A stretch of DNA of 64,000 nucleotides from positions 40,063 to 104,062 of the forward strand of contig NZ_LT828551.1 in the NCBI RefSeq assembly GCF_900170035.1, written 5' to 3'. Both the position numbers and the translations under genes were made by a program. Every line of letters begins with the position of its first letter. Within the stretch, counting starts at the first letter, position 1. Positions 26,903 through 35,429 of the stretch are shown piece after piece. The notes below the pieces were generated by a model. That model made no database searches, had not been told where the DNA came from, and worked only from the letters and a program-made list of their open reading frames with translations. Source of the DNA: Desulfamplus magnetovallimortis. GTDB taxonomy: Bacteria > Desulfobacterota > Desulfobacteria > Desulfobacterales > Desulfobacteraceae.

Positions 26903-28243
26903 ATGGCATTAACCGGTATTCAGATATTCAAGCTCCTTCCAAAGACCAACTGCAAGGAGTGTGGTGTTCCCACATGCCTTGCATTTGCCATGAATCTGGC
27001 ATCTGGAAAGGCTGAACTTGACAGTTGTCCATATGTATCCGACGAAGCTCGGGAAAAGCTTGCCGAAGCATCTGCCCCACCCATTCGTCCTGTAAAACTT
27101 GGAAAGGGCGTGCGCCAGACAACCACCGGTGGAGAGACAGTCCTTTACAGACACGAAAAAACTTTCTTTAATCCAACAGTGCTTGCTGCAACTGTTGCAT
27201 CAGATATTGATGCAGCGGCTCTTGATAGCAAACTGAAAGTTTATAATGCTTTCCAGTACGAAAGGGTAGGTCTTAACCTGAGACCTGAACTTCTGGTTGT
27301 AAAAGATGTCGGAGCTGGTGCTGCTGCTTTTGCCGACACTGCCAAGAAAATTGCATCTGAATCAGAATTCAACCTTGTACTTATGACTGAAGATGTTGAT
27401 GTAATGAAAGCGGGCGTTGAAGCTGCCGGCTTTAAACGTCCTTTGATATATGCTGCAACAGAAGCTAATGTGGATGCCATGGGCGCCCTTGCAAAAGAGA
27501 ACGATCTTCCTGTTGCTGTTAAAGCTGACTCTGTAGAGGCTCTTATTCCCCTGACCACAAAGCTTACCGGCATGGGAATCAAGGATATTGTAATTGACTC
27601 CGGTTCCAGGGAAATCAAGCAGGCCCTTGAAGATCAGGTGGCAATTCGCCGTGCAGCCCTTAAAGCAGGTAACAAGGCTCTGGGCTTTCCCACAATCACT
27701 TTCCCATGTGAAATGGCTTCCAACCTTGATATGGAAACAGTTATATCTGCCATGTTTGTTGCCAAATACGGCGGAATTGTTGTAATGTCAGATTTTACAA
27801 CAGAGTCTCTATTCCCACTTCTTCTTGAAAGACTTAATATCTTTACAGATCCCCAGAGACCAATGACTGTTACAGAAGGTATCTTTGAAATCGGCAACCC
27901 TGACGAAAACTCACCTGTTGTGGTTACAACAAACTTTGCTTTGACCTACTTCATCGTTTCCGGTGAAATTGAAGCAAGCAAGGTTCCATGCTGGCTGCTA
28001 ATAAAAGATTCTGAAGGTCTTTCTGTTCTTACTGCCTGGGCTGCCGGTAAATTCGGCGGTGATGACGTGGGAATGTTTGTTAAAAAATGCGGTATCATGG
28101 ATAAGGTAAAACATACAGAGCTGATCATTCCAGGTTATGCTGCAGCCATTGCCGGTGATGTGGAAGAGGAACTTCCGGGCTGGACAATAACAGTAGGCCC
28201 AAGGGAAGCTGCACATCTGCCTGCATTCCTTAAATCAAAATAG
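26903..28243 (+). CDS. acsC: CODH/ACS corrinoid iron-sulfur protein large subunit
   Basis: This 446-residue protein is the gamma (AcsC/CdhE) subunit. It has an N-terminal [4Fe-4S] domain with C17, C20, C25 and C42 (NCKECGVPTC...DSC), a TIM barrel, and a C-terminal corrinoid-binding domain. It accepts the methyl group from AcsE and delivers it to AcsB. The ATG is preceded by GAGGAGAGAACA. The length is the usual one. Confidence 0.96.
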   Translation: MALTGIQIFKLLPKTNCKECGVPTCLAFAMNLASGKAELDSCPYVSDEAREKLAEASAPPIRPVKLGKGVRQTTTGGETVLYRHEKTFFNPTVLAATVASDIDAAALDSKLKVYNAFQYERVGLNLRPELLVVKDVGAGAAAFADTAKKIASESEFNLVLMTEDVDVMKAGVEAAGFKRPLIYAATEANVDAMGALAKENDLPVAVKADSVEALIPLTTKLTGMGIKDIVIDSGSREIKQALEDQVAIRRAALKAGNKALGFPTITFPCEMASNLDMETVISAMFVAKYGGIVVMSDFTTESLFPLLLERLNIFTDPQRPMTVTEGIFEIGNPDENSPVVVTTNFALTYFIVSGEIEASKVPCWLLIKDSEGLSVLTAWAAGKFGGDDVGMFVKKCGIMDKVKHTELIIPGYAAAIAGDVEEELPGWTITVGPREAAHLPAFLKSK

Positions 28244-28274
28244 ATTGCAGAAAAAAAGCGTGTAGTCGTTTTTT

Positions 28275-28383
28275 GACATCCTTCATATCATACAAAAAGA
28301 CTTGACACTTTTTTGGTTGGAGCACAATTGACAATCAGGTAGTTTAAGTTATGCAACGTGTAAACCGTAAAATGAAGGATGCC
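28275..28383. repeat. MITE-like element, family C, copy 2
   Basis: The 109-bp element begins GACATCCTTCATATCATAC and ends TGTAAACCGTAAAATGAAGG followed by ATGCC. It lies between acsC and acsE, so it is transcribed if the operon is continuous. Confidence 0.7.
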
Positions 28384-28429
28384 AGTATTTTTCATTTTTT
28401 TTCAACGCTAAACCATAAAGGAACAGATT

Positions 28430-29335
28430 ATGATACTATTTGGAGAAAGCCTGAATGTTATTTCCAACGTGATTGGAAAGGAGTTCAAAGAGCCTGATCC
28501 TGCCAAGCGTAATCCAGAACCCATCCAGAAAGAAGTTATCATGCAGAAGGAAAAGGGCATGGATTACATTGATATCAACCTTGGGCCTGCCAAAAAATTT
28601 GGTACAGAGCTTATGCCTTGGGTGGTTCAGGTGGTACAGGAAGCAGTTCCCGGCATGCCCCTTCTTCTCGATACATCAAACATTGATGCCATTGAAGCAG
28701 GATTAAAAGTTGCAAAACCTGCTGATAAACCCCATATAGTTAATTCCATCATGGCAAGACCGGAACGCTATGAATCAATGGTACCAATGGCTGCAAAGTA
28801 TGATGCAGATTTTGTTGCCCTGATGTGGGGACCTGATGGTCTTCCAAGGGATGAAAATGAGCGTGCTGCCCTTGCTGTGGAACTTCTCTATTTTGCTAAC
28901 GAGGCAGGTATTCCAAATGAAAAAATTTGGGTTGATGGTATCGTAACTCCGGTTAATATCCAGCAGCCCCAGGCCATAAGCCTCATGAATTTCCAGGGAA
29001 TGCTTCAGGATATTGCTCCTGGTGCAAAGAGCACATGCGGTCTTTCCAACATTTCCAACGGGCCTCCAAACCATCTTCGTCCAATCCTGAACCAGACCTA
29101 CATGGTGATGCTGCAGAAATATGGCATGGAGTCTGTTATCTCTGACCCACTTGATGAGAAATTGACATCAATTGCAAAGGGAGAACGTCAGGACATTATT
29201 GATCTTGTTTATGCAATAATGGATGGCAACCAGCCTGATATGGGCAGCCTCAGCAAAGAGATGCAGGATTATGCAAAGACCGTTAACGTAATTCTGGGCA
29301 ATACACTCTATTCAGACTCTTGGCTTGAGCTGTAA
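28430..29335 (+). CDS. acsE: Methyl-THF:corrinoid iron-sulfur protein methyltransferase
   Basis: This 301-residue protein of the pterin-binding TIM-barrel family transfers the methyl group of 5-methyl-THF to the cobalt of AcsC/AcsD. The N-terminal FGESLNVIS, the YIDINLGPA strand and the LLLDTSN motif place the conserved Asn and Asp residues of the folate pocket. The length matches acetogen MeTr (about 260-300). It is followed by a terminator, so it may end the main acs transcript. Confidence 0.93.
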   Translation: MILFGESLNVISNVIGKEFKEPDPAKRNPEPIQKEVIMQKEKGMDYIDINLGPAKKFGTELMPWVVQVVQEAVPGMPLLLDTSNIDAIEAGLKVAKPADKPHIVNSIMARPERYESMVPMAAKYDADFVALMWGPDGLPRDENERAALAVELLYFANEAGIPNEKIWVDGIVTPVNIQQPQAISLMNFQGMLQDIAPGAKSTCGLSNISNGPPNHLRPILNQTYMVMLQKYGMESVISDPLDEKLTSIAKGERQDIIDLVYAIMDGNQPDMGSLSKEMQDYAKTVNVILGNTLYSDSWLEL

Positions 29336-29384
29336 TCCACAAAACAGTTTTACATATTGTCTGAAATCAGTTAAACACAATGGA

Positions 29385-29422
29385 AACCTCTCTCTTCTCT
29401 TTGCAAGGGAGAGGTTTTTTTT
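29385..29422 (+). terminator. Terminator after acsE
   Basis: AACCTCTC pairs with GAGAGGTT across about 14 nucleotides, and eight T follow. It lies 50 bases after the acsE stop. Confidence 0.85.
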
Positions 29423-29473
29423 AATGCTCTACTCAAAAAACACATTTTTTATTAAAAAGCCTCTATAACAATT

Positions 29474-29776
29474 ATGAACACAAAAACCACCAAGATAAAG
29501 GATCAATGGCTGTACGTGGTTATTCAGGATCCAGGAACATCATCAGAAGAGCTTATGGGATTCGCAACAGATTCTATTCCCACTCCTTTTATTCCAGCTT
29601 TTGAGACAAAAGAAGAAGCCCAGCAATGTTTCCTGCTCATGCCCAAAGATCTCATGAATAAAAAATATGAAGTTCAGGCTATCATAAAAGAAGACCTGAT
29701 TGAACATGCCAAATCCAATGGCCACAAGGTATATCTTATTGATCATAAAAGCAGCATTAAAAATGAGATTATGTAA
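29474..29776 (+). CDS. Hypothetical protein in the acs region
   Basis: I do not recognise this 100-residue protein. It looks like a compact alpha/beta fold: strands LYVVIQDPG and FIPAFETKEEAQQCFLLMP, then KKYEVQAIIKEDLIEHAKSNGHKVYLID. The last segment resembles the small SseB/DUF3110-like proteins only loosely. There is no signal peptide, metal motif or membrane segment. It lies between acsE and the second cooC on the same strand, which suggests but does not show a link to CODH/ACS maturation. Confidence 0.7.
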   Translation: MNTKTTKIKDQWLYVVIQDPGTSSEELMGFATDSIPTPFIPAFETKEEAQQCFLLMPKDLMNKKYEVQAIIKEDLIEHAKSNGHKVYLIDHKSSIKNEIM

Positions 29777-29919
29777 ATGATGATGGCACTCATCAGCAAC
29801 CCCGCATTATTAAGATGAGTCGGGGGTATTTTCATGCTAAAACTCCATGGCCGCATGCAACGGCCACCTGGACTATTGAAAAAGAATCTGTTTTCACGAC
29901 AAAGGAAGAGAGAAACATA

Positions 29920-30699
29920 ATGGGTTTAAAACTGGCAATCGGCGGCAAAGGCGGCGTTGGAAAAACCACAATAACTTCACTTTTGGCAAGATGCATTGCA
30001 CATCTTGATCCTGACAACAGGGTAATTGCCATTGATGCTGATCCTGTGGCAAACCTTGCTGCCGGTCTTGGCATTTCCGAAAATATCCCCATTACACCTG
30101 TGGCAGAACTTTCCGATCTGATAGCAGAGCGAACCGGAGCTAAACCAGGTACAATGGGTGGATTTTTTACTCTTAACCCAAAAGTGGATGATATACCTGA
30201 AAGATTTTCACTGGAAAGAGATGGCGTTAAACTTCTGGTCATGGGAACAGTAAAAAGCGGTGGTTCCGGATGTATCTGCCCTGAAAGCACAATACTCAAG
30301 GCTTTGATGAACCACCTTGTACTTGCCAGAAAAGATATTGTAATAATGGATATGGAAGCTGGCGTGGAGCATCTTGGACGTGCAACTTCTGGATCAGTGG
30401 ATGCGCTTGTTGCAGTGGTGAACCCAGGTGCAAGAAGCCGTGTGGCTGCCGAAAGAATTCGCAAACTGGGTCAGGATATCGGAATAAAGCGAATCGTAGT
30501 ACTGGGAAACAGAATCAGATCAAAGGAAGACGAAAAATTGATCGCAGACTCTCTTTCTGACTTTGAAATAATTGGATTTTTGCCTGAGTTTGACGAAATT
30601 GCAGAAGCAGACAGAAAAGGCGTCAGACCCTTTGACGATATAACGACCATCCCCCTTGAACTGAAACAACTGGCAGGAAAATTTCTGACTCTATCATGA
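29920..30699 (+). CDS. cooC: CooC-type nickel insertion ATPase (second copy)
   Basis: This 259-residue P-loop ATPase begins MGLKLAIGGKGGVGKTT. It carries the CxC nickel motif (GCIC at about 114) and the MDMEAGVEHLGR segment. I choose the ATG at 29920 because GGAAGAG lies upstream and the start matches the family; the frame to 29815 includes a repeat-like segment without family similarity. It differs clearly from the copy at 14640-15422, so the two may serve CooS and AcsB separately (inference). Confidence 0.92.
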   Translation: MGLKLAIGGKGGVGKTTITSLLARCIAHLDPDNRVIAIDADPVANLAAGLGISENIPITPVAELSDLIAERTGAKPGTMGGFFTLNPKVDDIPERFSLERDGVKLLVMGTVKSGGSGCICPESTILKALMNHLVLARKDIVIMDMEAGVEHLGRATSGSVDALVAVVNPGARSRVAAERIRKLGQDIGIKRIVVLGNRIRSKEDEKLIADSLSDFEIIGFLPEFDEIAEADRKGVRPFDDITTIPLELKQLAGKFLTLS

Positions 30700-30742
30700 A
30701 AAAAGGGCATCCTTTAAAGCGGTTTTGAAGGATGCCGTTTTT
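30700..30742. terminator. Bidirectional terminator between cooC and the converging minus-strand gene
   Basis: GGCATCCTT pairs with AAGGATGCC over a 13-base loop, flanked by AAAAAA on the left and GTTTTT on the right. The arms are the same as the outer ends of family C elements (GGCATCCTTCAT), so it may derive from a collapsed copy. Confidence 0.8.
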
Positions 30743-30743
30743 C

Positions 30744-31988
30744 TCATGTATGTTTTTTGCAGAGACGGTGTATGGTCTGCGCATGCCATTCTCCTCTGCC
30801 TGAAAAAGTTGGCTGGCCAAGATCAACAAGATGCTGTGCTACTTGATCAAATGTACAACCTTTTTCACGCAGGGAGATAATAATAGCCATAACTTCTTCG
30901 CGGGAGAGAATACCCTCTTTTCCCTGGCTACCTTTACTGGTTAGCAGATCGTCTTTTTTATCAATATTATTAGAAGAGTTAGAGGGCGATGAAACACTCT
31001 TCCTTGATGTTTTTACCTCGCCTTTTTTGCGACTCAAAACAGTAACCTGCTGACTGTTTGACTCTTTTGATGAACTTTTTCTCACTGAATGCCCTGCCTC
31101 ACCGGTTTTCTCACCTTTTTTTCTGAGCAGTACATCTTTGTTTCTTTGCTTTGGTTCCGGTGCTCTATCACTGTTGGCTGATTCAAGTGTCATTGCAGAA
31201 GCAGTATGGCTTGGGGTTCCTTGGGAATCTGATGATTCCGGCGAAACCTGTTGAGAAATTTTTTCTTTAGATTCTTCTACAGAATCATTTTTTAGAGGTT
31301 GAGTAGCAATTGTATCTTTCTTCCCCTTAAATTGTGACAAGGAGTCCTTCTTTGCAGAACCTTTTAATGAAGAAGATTTTTCAGAACCTGAATCAAATCT
31401 GACTTTTTCTCTAAAAAACAACTCTTCCTCTTCAACAAAATTTGGAGATGTATTGTTTTCCTGGTAAAAATCATTTGAGTCAATCATTTGAGCAGATTCA
31501 CCGACTGTCTCGGCACCGCCATCACCAACATATGTATCTTCAATGGTAGCGCCTGGCAGCTCAGAACCAGCACTCAATGCAAGCAGTTTTTTCAATGTTG
31601 AAGAGGAAGTTGCAACCCGCATGTACTCAGCAAGCTCCTCAAGTGCAATTGCTTTACGCTCTTCAACCATTACCCGCCTCTCCTGGACACTTATGAGCAT
31701 CTCCTGGTTTTTTGTGAAAACATCCATAAGCTCAGCCAACTGATCAGTTCCCTCCACTGGAATGTATGGTGGCTGGAGATCTGCACCAGTCGGCATATGA
31801 GGCTGAGCAGAACCTCTGGTTACAGGTCTTTTGATATTGCCACCTCTTGTATTCTGATAGTTCCCATGCCCCTGGTGTAAGCCTGGTGATGTATTATACT
31901 GATTTCCATTATCAAAACCTCTTCTGGTCCTGGGCGTCCGCTTTTCCTTCTGGCTGTTCCCTCTGAGACTTTGAAGAAAGTCATTCAT
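30744..31988 (-). CDS. Hypothetical low-complexity protein with C-terminal recombinase-type helix domain
   Basis: This 414-residue protein of unknown function has three parts. The N-terminal 60 residues are basic and Asn/Gly-rich (KRTPRTRRGFDNGNQ). Next comes a helical block (about 85-135, with DVFTKNQEMLISVQERR and EERKAIALEELAEYM). A long Ser/Glu/Lys-rich disordered stretch (about 140-345) follows. The last 55 residues (SREEVMAIIISLREKGCTF ... GRGEWHAQTIHRLC) resemble the helical DNA-binding segment of serine recombinases (growth, no catalytic domain). A role in nucleoid or DNA association is a guess. It converges on cooC with a shared terminator. Composition differs from its neighbours only through the low-complexity part. 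Confidence 0.75.
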   Translation of the reverse strand: MNDFLQSLRGNSQKEKRTPRTRRGFDNGNQYNTSPGLHQGHGNYQNTRGGNIKRPVTRGSAQPHMPTGADLQPPYIPVEGTDQLAELMDVFTKNQEMLISVQERRVMVEERKAIALEELAEYMRVATSSSTLKKLLALSAGSELPGATIEDTYVGDGGAETVGESAQMIDSNDFYQENNTSPNFVEEEELFFREKVRFDSGSEKSSSLKGSAKKDSLSQFKGKKDTIATQPLKNDSVEESKEKISQQVSPESSDSQGTPSHTASAMTLESANSDRAPEPKQRNKDVLLRKKGEKTGEAGHSVRKSSSKESNSQQVTVLSRKKGEVKTSRKSVSSPSNSSNNIDKKDDLLTSKGSQGKEGILSREEVMAIIISLREKGCTFDQVAQHLVDLGQPTFSGRGEWHAQTIHRLCKKHT

Positions 31989-32017
31989 CGCATCTGGTCT
32001 CCCTGTTTTATATTTTT

Positions 32018-32215
32018 ATCGTGAAAATGACTATTATTTTTATACTTGGGGGTGATTGATACGTCATCAATCATGCCTGTTTACCGTGGAAATGGATACA
32101 AATTTTAATCTTTGGGGGTGGTTACATCGCAGCCATGTCCGTTTACCGTGAAAATGGATATAAATTTCTATCTTTAGGGGGTGGCTCAATCGCAGCCATG
32201 TTCGTTTACATAAGA
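32018..32215. repeat. Family B repeat cluster, three tandem units
   Basis: Three units of about 65 bp follow one another. Each has a GTGAAAATG or GTGGAAATG start, an AT-rich spacer, GGGGGTG, a short palindromic part and then CATG.C.GTTTACC. The cores differ (TACTTGGGGGTGATTGAT, TCTTTGGGGGTGGTTACA, CTTTAGGGGGTGGCTCAA). They occupy most of the 360-bp gap between dusB and the low-complexity gene; the remainder holds the TTTCGTAAAAAGCG family F end near 32222. Confidence 0.75.
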
Positions 32216-32348
32216 TTATGATTTCGTAAAAAGCGATGCTCAAAAAAACTGTAAGGGCATTTTCTTAAATAACGATGTTTATGTCAAGTTTTTTAAAAAT
32301 TATGATAAGCACCTACTCAATTAAAACGTCTTGTCCAAAGAGCACCTT

Positions 32349-33311
32349 TCAAAGTATAGACCTGTATGACTCCATCAATTCCAAAGCCTCGTATGCTTTG
32401 GAGATACGTGTAAGAGCCTGCCGGAATTTGCTGCATTCAGGCCATCCTTTAACAAACCAGACAAGACGACTTCTCATCATCTTGCAGGCTGTCTCCTCGC
32501 CAAAGTAGTCAACGCTTTCCATAAGAAGCGTTCGCATCGCATCAAAAATCTCGTCAATTGAACGTTCCTTGCAGTTTCTACCGGCAATCATATCGTCAAT
32601 ATCTGCGAGTATAAAGGGATTACTCATGGCTGCACGTCCAACCATAACAGCATCGCATCCTGTCTCTTCCATCATGCGAATTCCATCATTGGGAGTTACA
32701 ATATCCCCGTTTCCTATCACAGGAACAGAGAGAATCTCTTTGAGTTGCTTTATAAGAGCCCAGTCTGCTTTACCCCTGAATCCCTGGGATGCTGTTCTTG
32801 GATGAATAGCCACAGCGTCAACACCACATTTTTCCGCCCTGCCGGCAATATCAACTGCCTGTCTGCCGGAGTTGTCCCAGCCCGCACGTATTTTTATGGT
32901 AAAAGGAAGAGAAGTTGCACCCCTGACAGCTTTAATAACAGCTTCAGCATTGTCCGGGTTCTGCATCAGCGCAACACCTGCACCGGTTTTAACCACCTTC
33001 CTTACACTGCATCCCATGTTGATATCAATTAAATCAGCATCTCCTCTTTGCTGAATATTCCTTGCAGCCATTGCCATTATATCAGGCTCAGAACCAAAAA
33101 TCTGAATTGAGACAGGGTGTTCATCAGGATGAGTTTCAAGGAGGCGTGCGGTCTTATCGGAATTGTAAAACAGACCTTTAGCACTTACCATCTCCGAACA
33201 CACCAACGCACATCCACAGCGCTTTACAAGTGTTCTAAATGGCTGGCTCGTGATACCGGCAAGGGGAGCAAGTATGGTGTTTCCCTGGATTTCAAGTTTA
33301 CCGATTTTCAT
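32349..33311 (-). CDS. dusB: tRNA-dihydrouridine synthase
   Basis: This 320-residue FMN enzyme reduces uridines in tRNA. The N-terminal LAPLAGITSQPFRTLVKRCG, the IDINMGCSVRKV segment with the likely catalytic Cys at about 101, the KIRAGWD strand, and the NGDI/GRAAMSNPF phosphate-binding motifs are all present. The catalytic motif is usually GCPxxKV; here it is GCSVRKV, a mild variant. The type (B rather than A or C) is inferred from overall pattern. Confidence 0.92.
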   Translation of the reverse strand: MKIGKLEIQGNTILAPLAGITSQPFRTLVKRCGCALVCSEMVSAKGLFYNSDKTARLLETHPDEHPVSIQIFGSEPDIMAMAARNIQQRGDADLIDINMGCSVRKVVKTGAGVALMQNPDNAEAVIKAVRGATSLPFTIKIRAGWDNSGRQAVDIAGRAEKCGVDAVAIHPRTASQGFRGKADWALIKQLKEILSVPVIGNGDIVTPNDGIRMMEETGCDAVMVGRAAMSNPFILADIDDMIAGRNCKERSIDEIFDAMRTLLMESVDYFGEETACKMMRSRLVWFVKGWPECSKFRQALTRISKAYEALELMESYRSIL

Positions 33312-33411
33312 ATTTAACGCAGTTTACCACAAAATAAAAATAAGAATCTAAAAATAGCGTTTTTGAAATACTTTTCCATGGAGATAACTAAGGAATGAAC
33401 ACGAAATAATG

Positions 33412-33526
33412 GCATCTTTCATTTGTCAGTTTACACTTTTTTTGAACCATGATTTTCATGATTAAACGGGCATGATTGCGTATCAATCACCCCCAAGTAT
33501 AAAAAATAATAGTCATTTTCACGGTA
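33412..33526. repeat. Half of a family C element abutting an inverted family B unit
   Basis: GGCATCTTTCATTTGTCAGT then TTACACTTTTTTTGAACC (33412-33446) is the left half of a family C element. From 33463 follows a minus-oriented family B unit (ACGGGCATGATTGCGTATC ... TCATTTTCACGGTAAAA). The right half of C is missing, so B probably truncated or replaced it. Confidence 0.6.
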
Positions 33527-33542
33527 AAAACAGCACAAGCCC

Positions 33543-34019
33543 TTATTCCTGATTTTTCTTCTTTAAAAACTCATTAAAAGAGACAATCCGGCTTTTTTCT
33601 GCATCACCATCAGTATGTAACTTTTCTTCATCCAAAGCTGACAATGATTCTGATTCCTCTATTTCTGATGGTTCCATGATACTGTGTTTTTCTACCGTAT
33701 TTTTCTTTTTAGCAGATATTTCATAAAAGCCATTACTGTTACGTGACACTTTAGGCTTCTCTTCCTCTTCCTCATCAAAGTCGTCTTCCGGCGATTCCAC
33801 AACTTCAATGCGCATTCTCTTGCCACCCATGAAAAACTCACCGCCATTTATATAGAGATCTTTCAATGTCCAGACCACAACCTTTAAAGGGATCTGAAGC
33901 ACAAGCAGTTCAATATTAAACCAGTCTCTTTTAACATCAGGCCATATTGATTCTACCCTTGCAAAAAAAACTGGTGTATCTTCAAGATATACAAGTACAA
34001 TATCGTTCTCAATTGCCAT
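33543..34019 (-). CDS. Conserved acidic hypothetical protein
   Basis: This 158-residue protein has an ordered N-terminal half (about 1-75, with strands IVLVYLEDTPVFFARVESIWPD and WFNIELLVLQIPLKVVVWTLKD) that looks like a small beta-barrel. The acidic, low-complexity C-terminal half ends in VSFNEFLKKKNQE. The function is unknown. It is separated from the HNH gene by only six bases and is surely cotranscribed with HNH and era. No catalytic motif is visible. The N-terminal fold suggests nucleic acid or ligand binding, but this is weak inference. Confidence 0.75.
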   Translation of the reverse strand: MAIENDIVLVYLEDTPVFFARVESIWPDVKRDWFNIELLVLQIPLKVVVWTLKDLYINGGEFFMGGKRMRIEVVESPEDDFDEEEEEKPKVSRNSNGFYEISAKKKNTVEKHSIMEPSEIEESESLSALDEEKLHTDGDAEKSRIVSFNEFLKKKNQE

Positions 34020-34025
34020 TATTAA

Positions 34026-34337
34026 TTATCCCTGTAATTCCTCTTTCAGCAGAAGTTTTTCCATATATTCACCCCACTCCAGGGGAAGCATCTGTTTTTT
34101 TTTTGAGTTGCAACTCTTACAGCATGGAACCACATTATTTTTAACTGATTTCCCCCCCCTTGCAATGGGAACAATGTGGTCCATTGTCAGCTCTGAAGGC
34201 GTATGAACACTTTTGCAATAATGACACACACCCTGGGATCGTTTTCTTTTCCACCACTGACTGTTTCTCAGCTCCCTTGCCTTCTGTTTTTCCCTTTTCT
34301 GAAGCCCCTCATCAAGGTCAAAGTAATAGTAATCCAT
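34026..34337 (-). CDS. HNH endonuclease family protein
   Basis: This 103-residue protein carries a complete HNH motif: CHYC at about 38-41, DHIVPIARGG at about 53-62, N at 66-67 and CKSC at about 72-75, with the two CxxC pairs binding a structural zinc. The N-terminal 30 residues are basic. Stand-alone HNH proteins of this size are common in deltaproteobacterial chromosomes. The host gene context (era, an acidic partner) suggests a resident gene rather than a phage one. The substrate is unknown. Confidence 0.85.
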   Translation of the reverse strand: MDYYYFDLDEGLQKREKQKARELRNSQWWKRKRSQGVCHYCKSVHTPSELTMDHIVPIARGGKSVKNNVVPCCKSCNSKKKQMLPLEWGEYMEKLLLKEELQG

Positions 34338-34355
34338 TTTATTTAAATCATCGGG

Positions 34356-35315
34356 CTACTTATACCCAAACTCCCTCATAGTTAGCTCATTTCGGCTCCA
34401 GTTTTTTGTAACCTTTACAAATAGCTTTAAAAGTACTTTAGAACCTGTCATGCGCTCTATGTCCTTTCTTGCCTGCTCTCCGATCCTTTTCAGCATCTGT
34501 CCACCCTTGCCAATCACGATTCCTTTCTGGGAATCCCTGTCAAGGTGAATGCTTGCATGAATAACGATCAATTTTGATTCCACCTTGAAAGAATCCACAG
34601 TCACCGCACTTGAATAGGGAATCTCCATACCGGTCATGCGAAAAATTTTTTCACGAATCATCTCTCCGGCAATAAATTTCTCGGAGAGATCTGTTAAAGT
34701 ATTTTCTGGAAACAGCCTAGGACCTTCAGGAAGAGCAAGTTGCACCTCATTAAGAAGCTCATCTATCTGAACTCCCCTGGCAGCGCTTATGGGAACCACA
34801 GCCATGAAGGGATGGAGTTCTGAACAGTTTTTAATCATAGGTAACAGCCTGTCCGCAGATACGAGGTCTGTCTTATTAATAGCAAGAATAACAGGCTTTC
34901 GAGCCTTTTCAAGCTGTTTGATGATTATCTGTTCCGATGTCATATCCCTCACAGATGCATCAATCATAAGCAGAATGGCATCCACATCCTGAATGGCTGC
35001 AATTGCCTGATCCACAATTTTCCGATTCAAAAGAGAGCCTGCTTTATGGATACCTGGTGTATCAATAAAGATTATCTGGGAAGATGGTCTTTCAACAACT
35101 CCAAGTATCCTGTCCCTTGTGGTCTGGGGCTTTCTTGAGGTTATGGATATCTTTTCTCCTGTGACACGGTTCAGGAGTGTTGATTTACCGGCATTTGGTG
35201 CCCCTGCAATGGCTATAAAGCCAGATCTAAAAATAGCTGGCAAAACTGCACCGACTCTTTTTCCACTATGGGCATCTTTATTTACAGAGGGTGGCTCTGA
35301 AGTTGTCTTTGACAC
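34356..35315 (-). CDS. era: GTPase Era
   Basis: This 319-residue GTPase takes part in 16S rRNA and 30S maturation. The G domain motifs are intact: GAPNAGKST (about 38-46), the TTRDRI switch I, DTPGI and NKTD. The C-terminal KH domain carries GKGGQMLKRIG. The start is GTG at 35313-35315 with AGGAGATTTT directly upstream. The first 30 residues are an unusual polar extension before the G domain. It leads the short era-HNH-acidic protein operon. Confidence 0.96.
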   Translation of the reverse strand: MSKTTSEPPSVNKDAHSGKRVGAVLPAIFRSGFIAIAGAPNAGKSTLLNRVTGEKISITSRKPQTTRDRILGVVERPSSQIIFIDTPGIHKAGSLLNRKIVDQAIAAIQDVDAILLMIDASVRDMTSEQIIIKQLEKARKPVILAINKTDLVSADRLLPMIKNCSELHPFMAVVPISAARGVQIDELLNEVQLALPEGPRLFPENTLTDLSEKFIAGEMIREKIFRMTGMEIPYSSAVTVDSFKVESKLIVIHASIHLDRDSQKGIVIGKGGQMLKRIGEQARKDIERMTGSKVLLKLFVKVTKNWSRNELTMREFGYK

Positions 35316-35335
35316 AAAATCTCCTGTCTCTTCTG

Positions 35336-35420
35336 TTTATATGAAAGTCTCAATTAATAGCTGTTTTTAAAACGACTTTCATCTCTTCGATTGTGGCGGG
35401 CATCCGCCATGTACGTTATT
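35336..35420. repeat. Family A palindromic repeat, single unit, inverted
   Basis: It runs TTATATGAAAGTCTCAATTA to CGATTGTGGCGGGCATCCGC followed by CATGTACGTTAT, the inverse of the unit at 16191-16275. It lies directly upstream of era. Confidence 0.7.
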
Positions 35421-35429
35421 AAATTTCAG

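Noticed and set aside
30744..31988. Serine recombinase or integrase
   Set aside because: Only the last 55 residues resemble the helical DNA-binding segment; no catalytic Ser domain is present.
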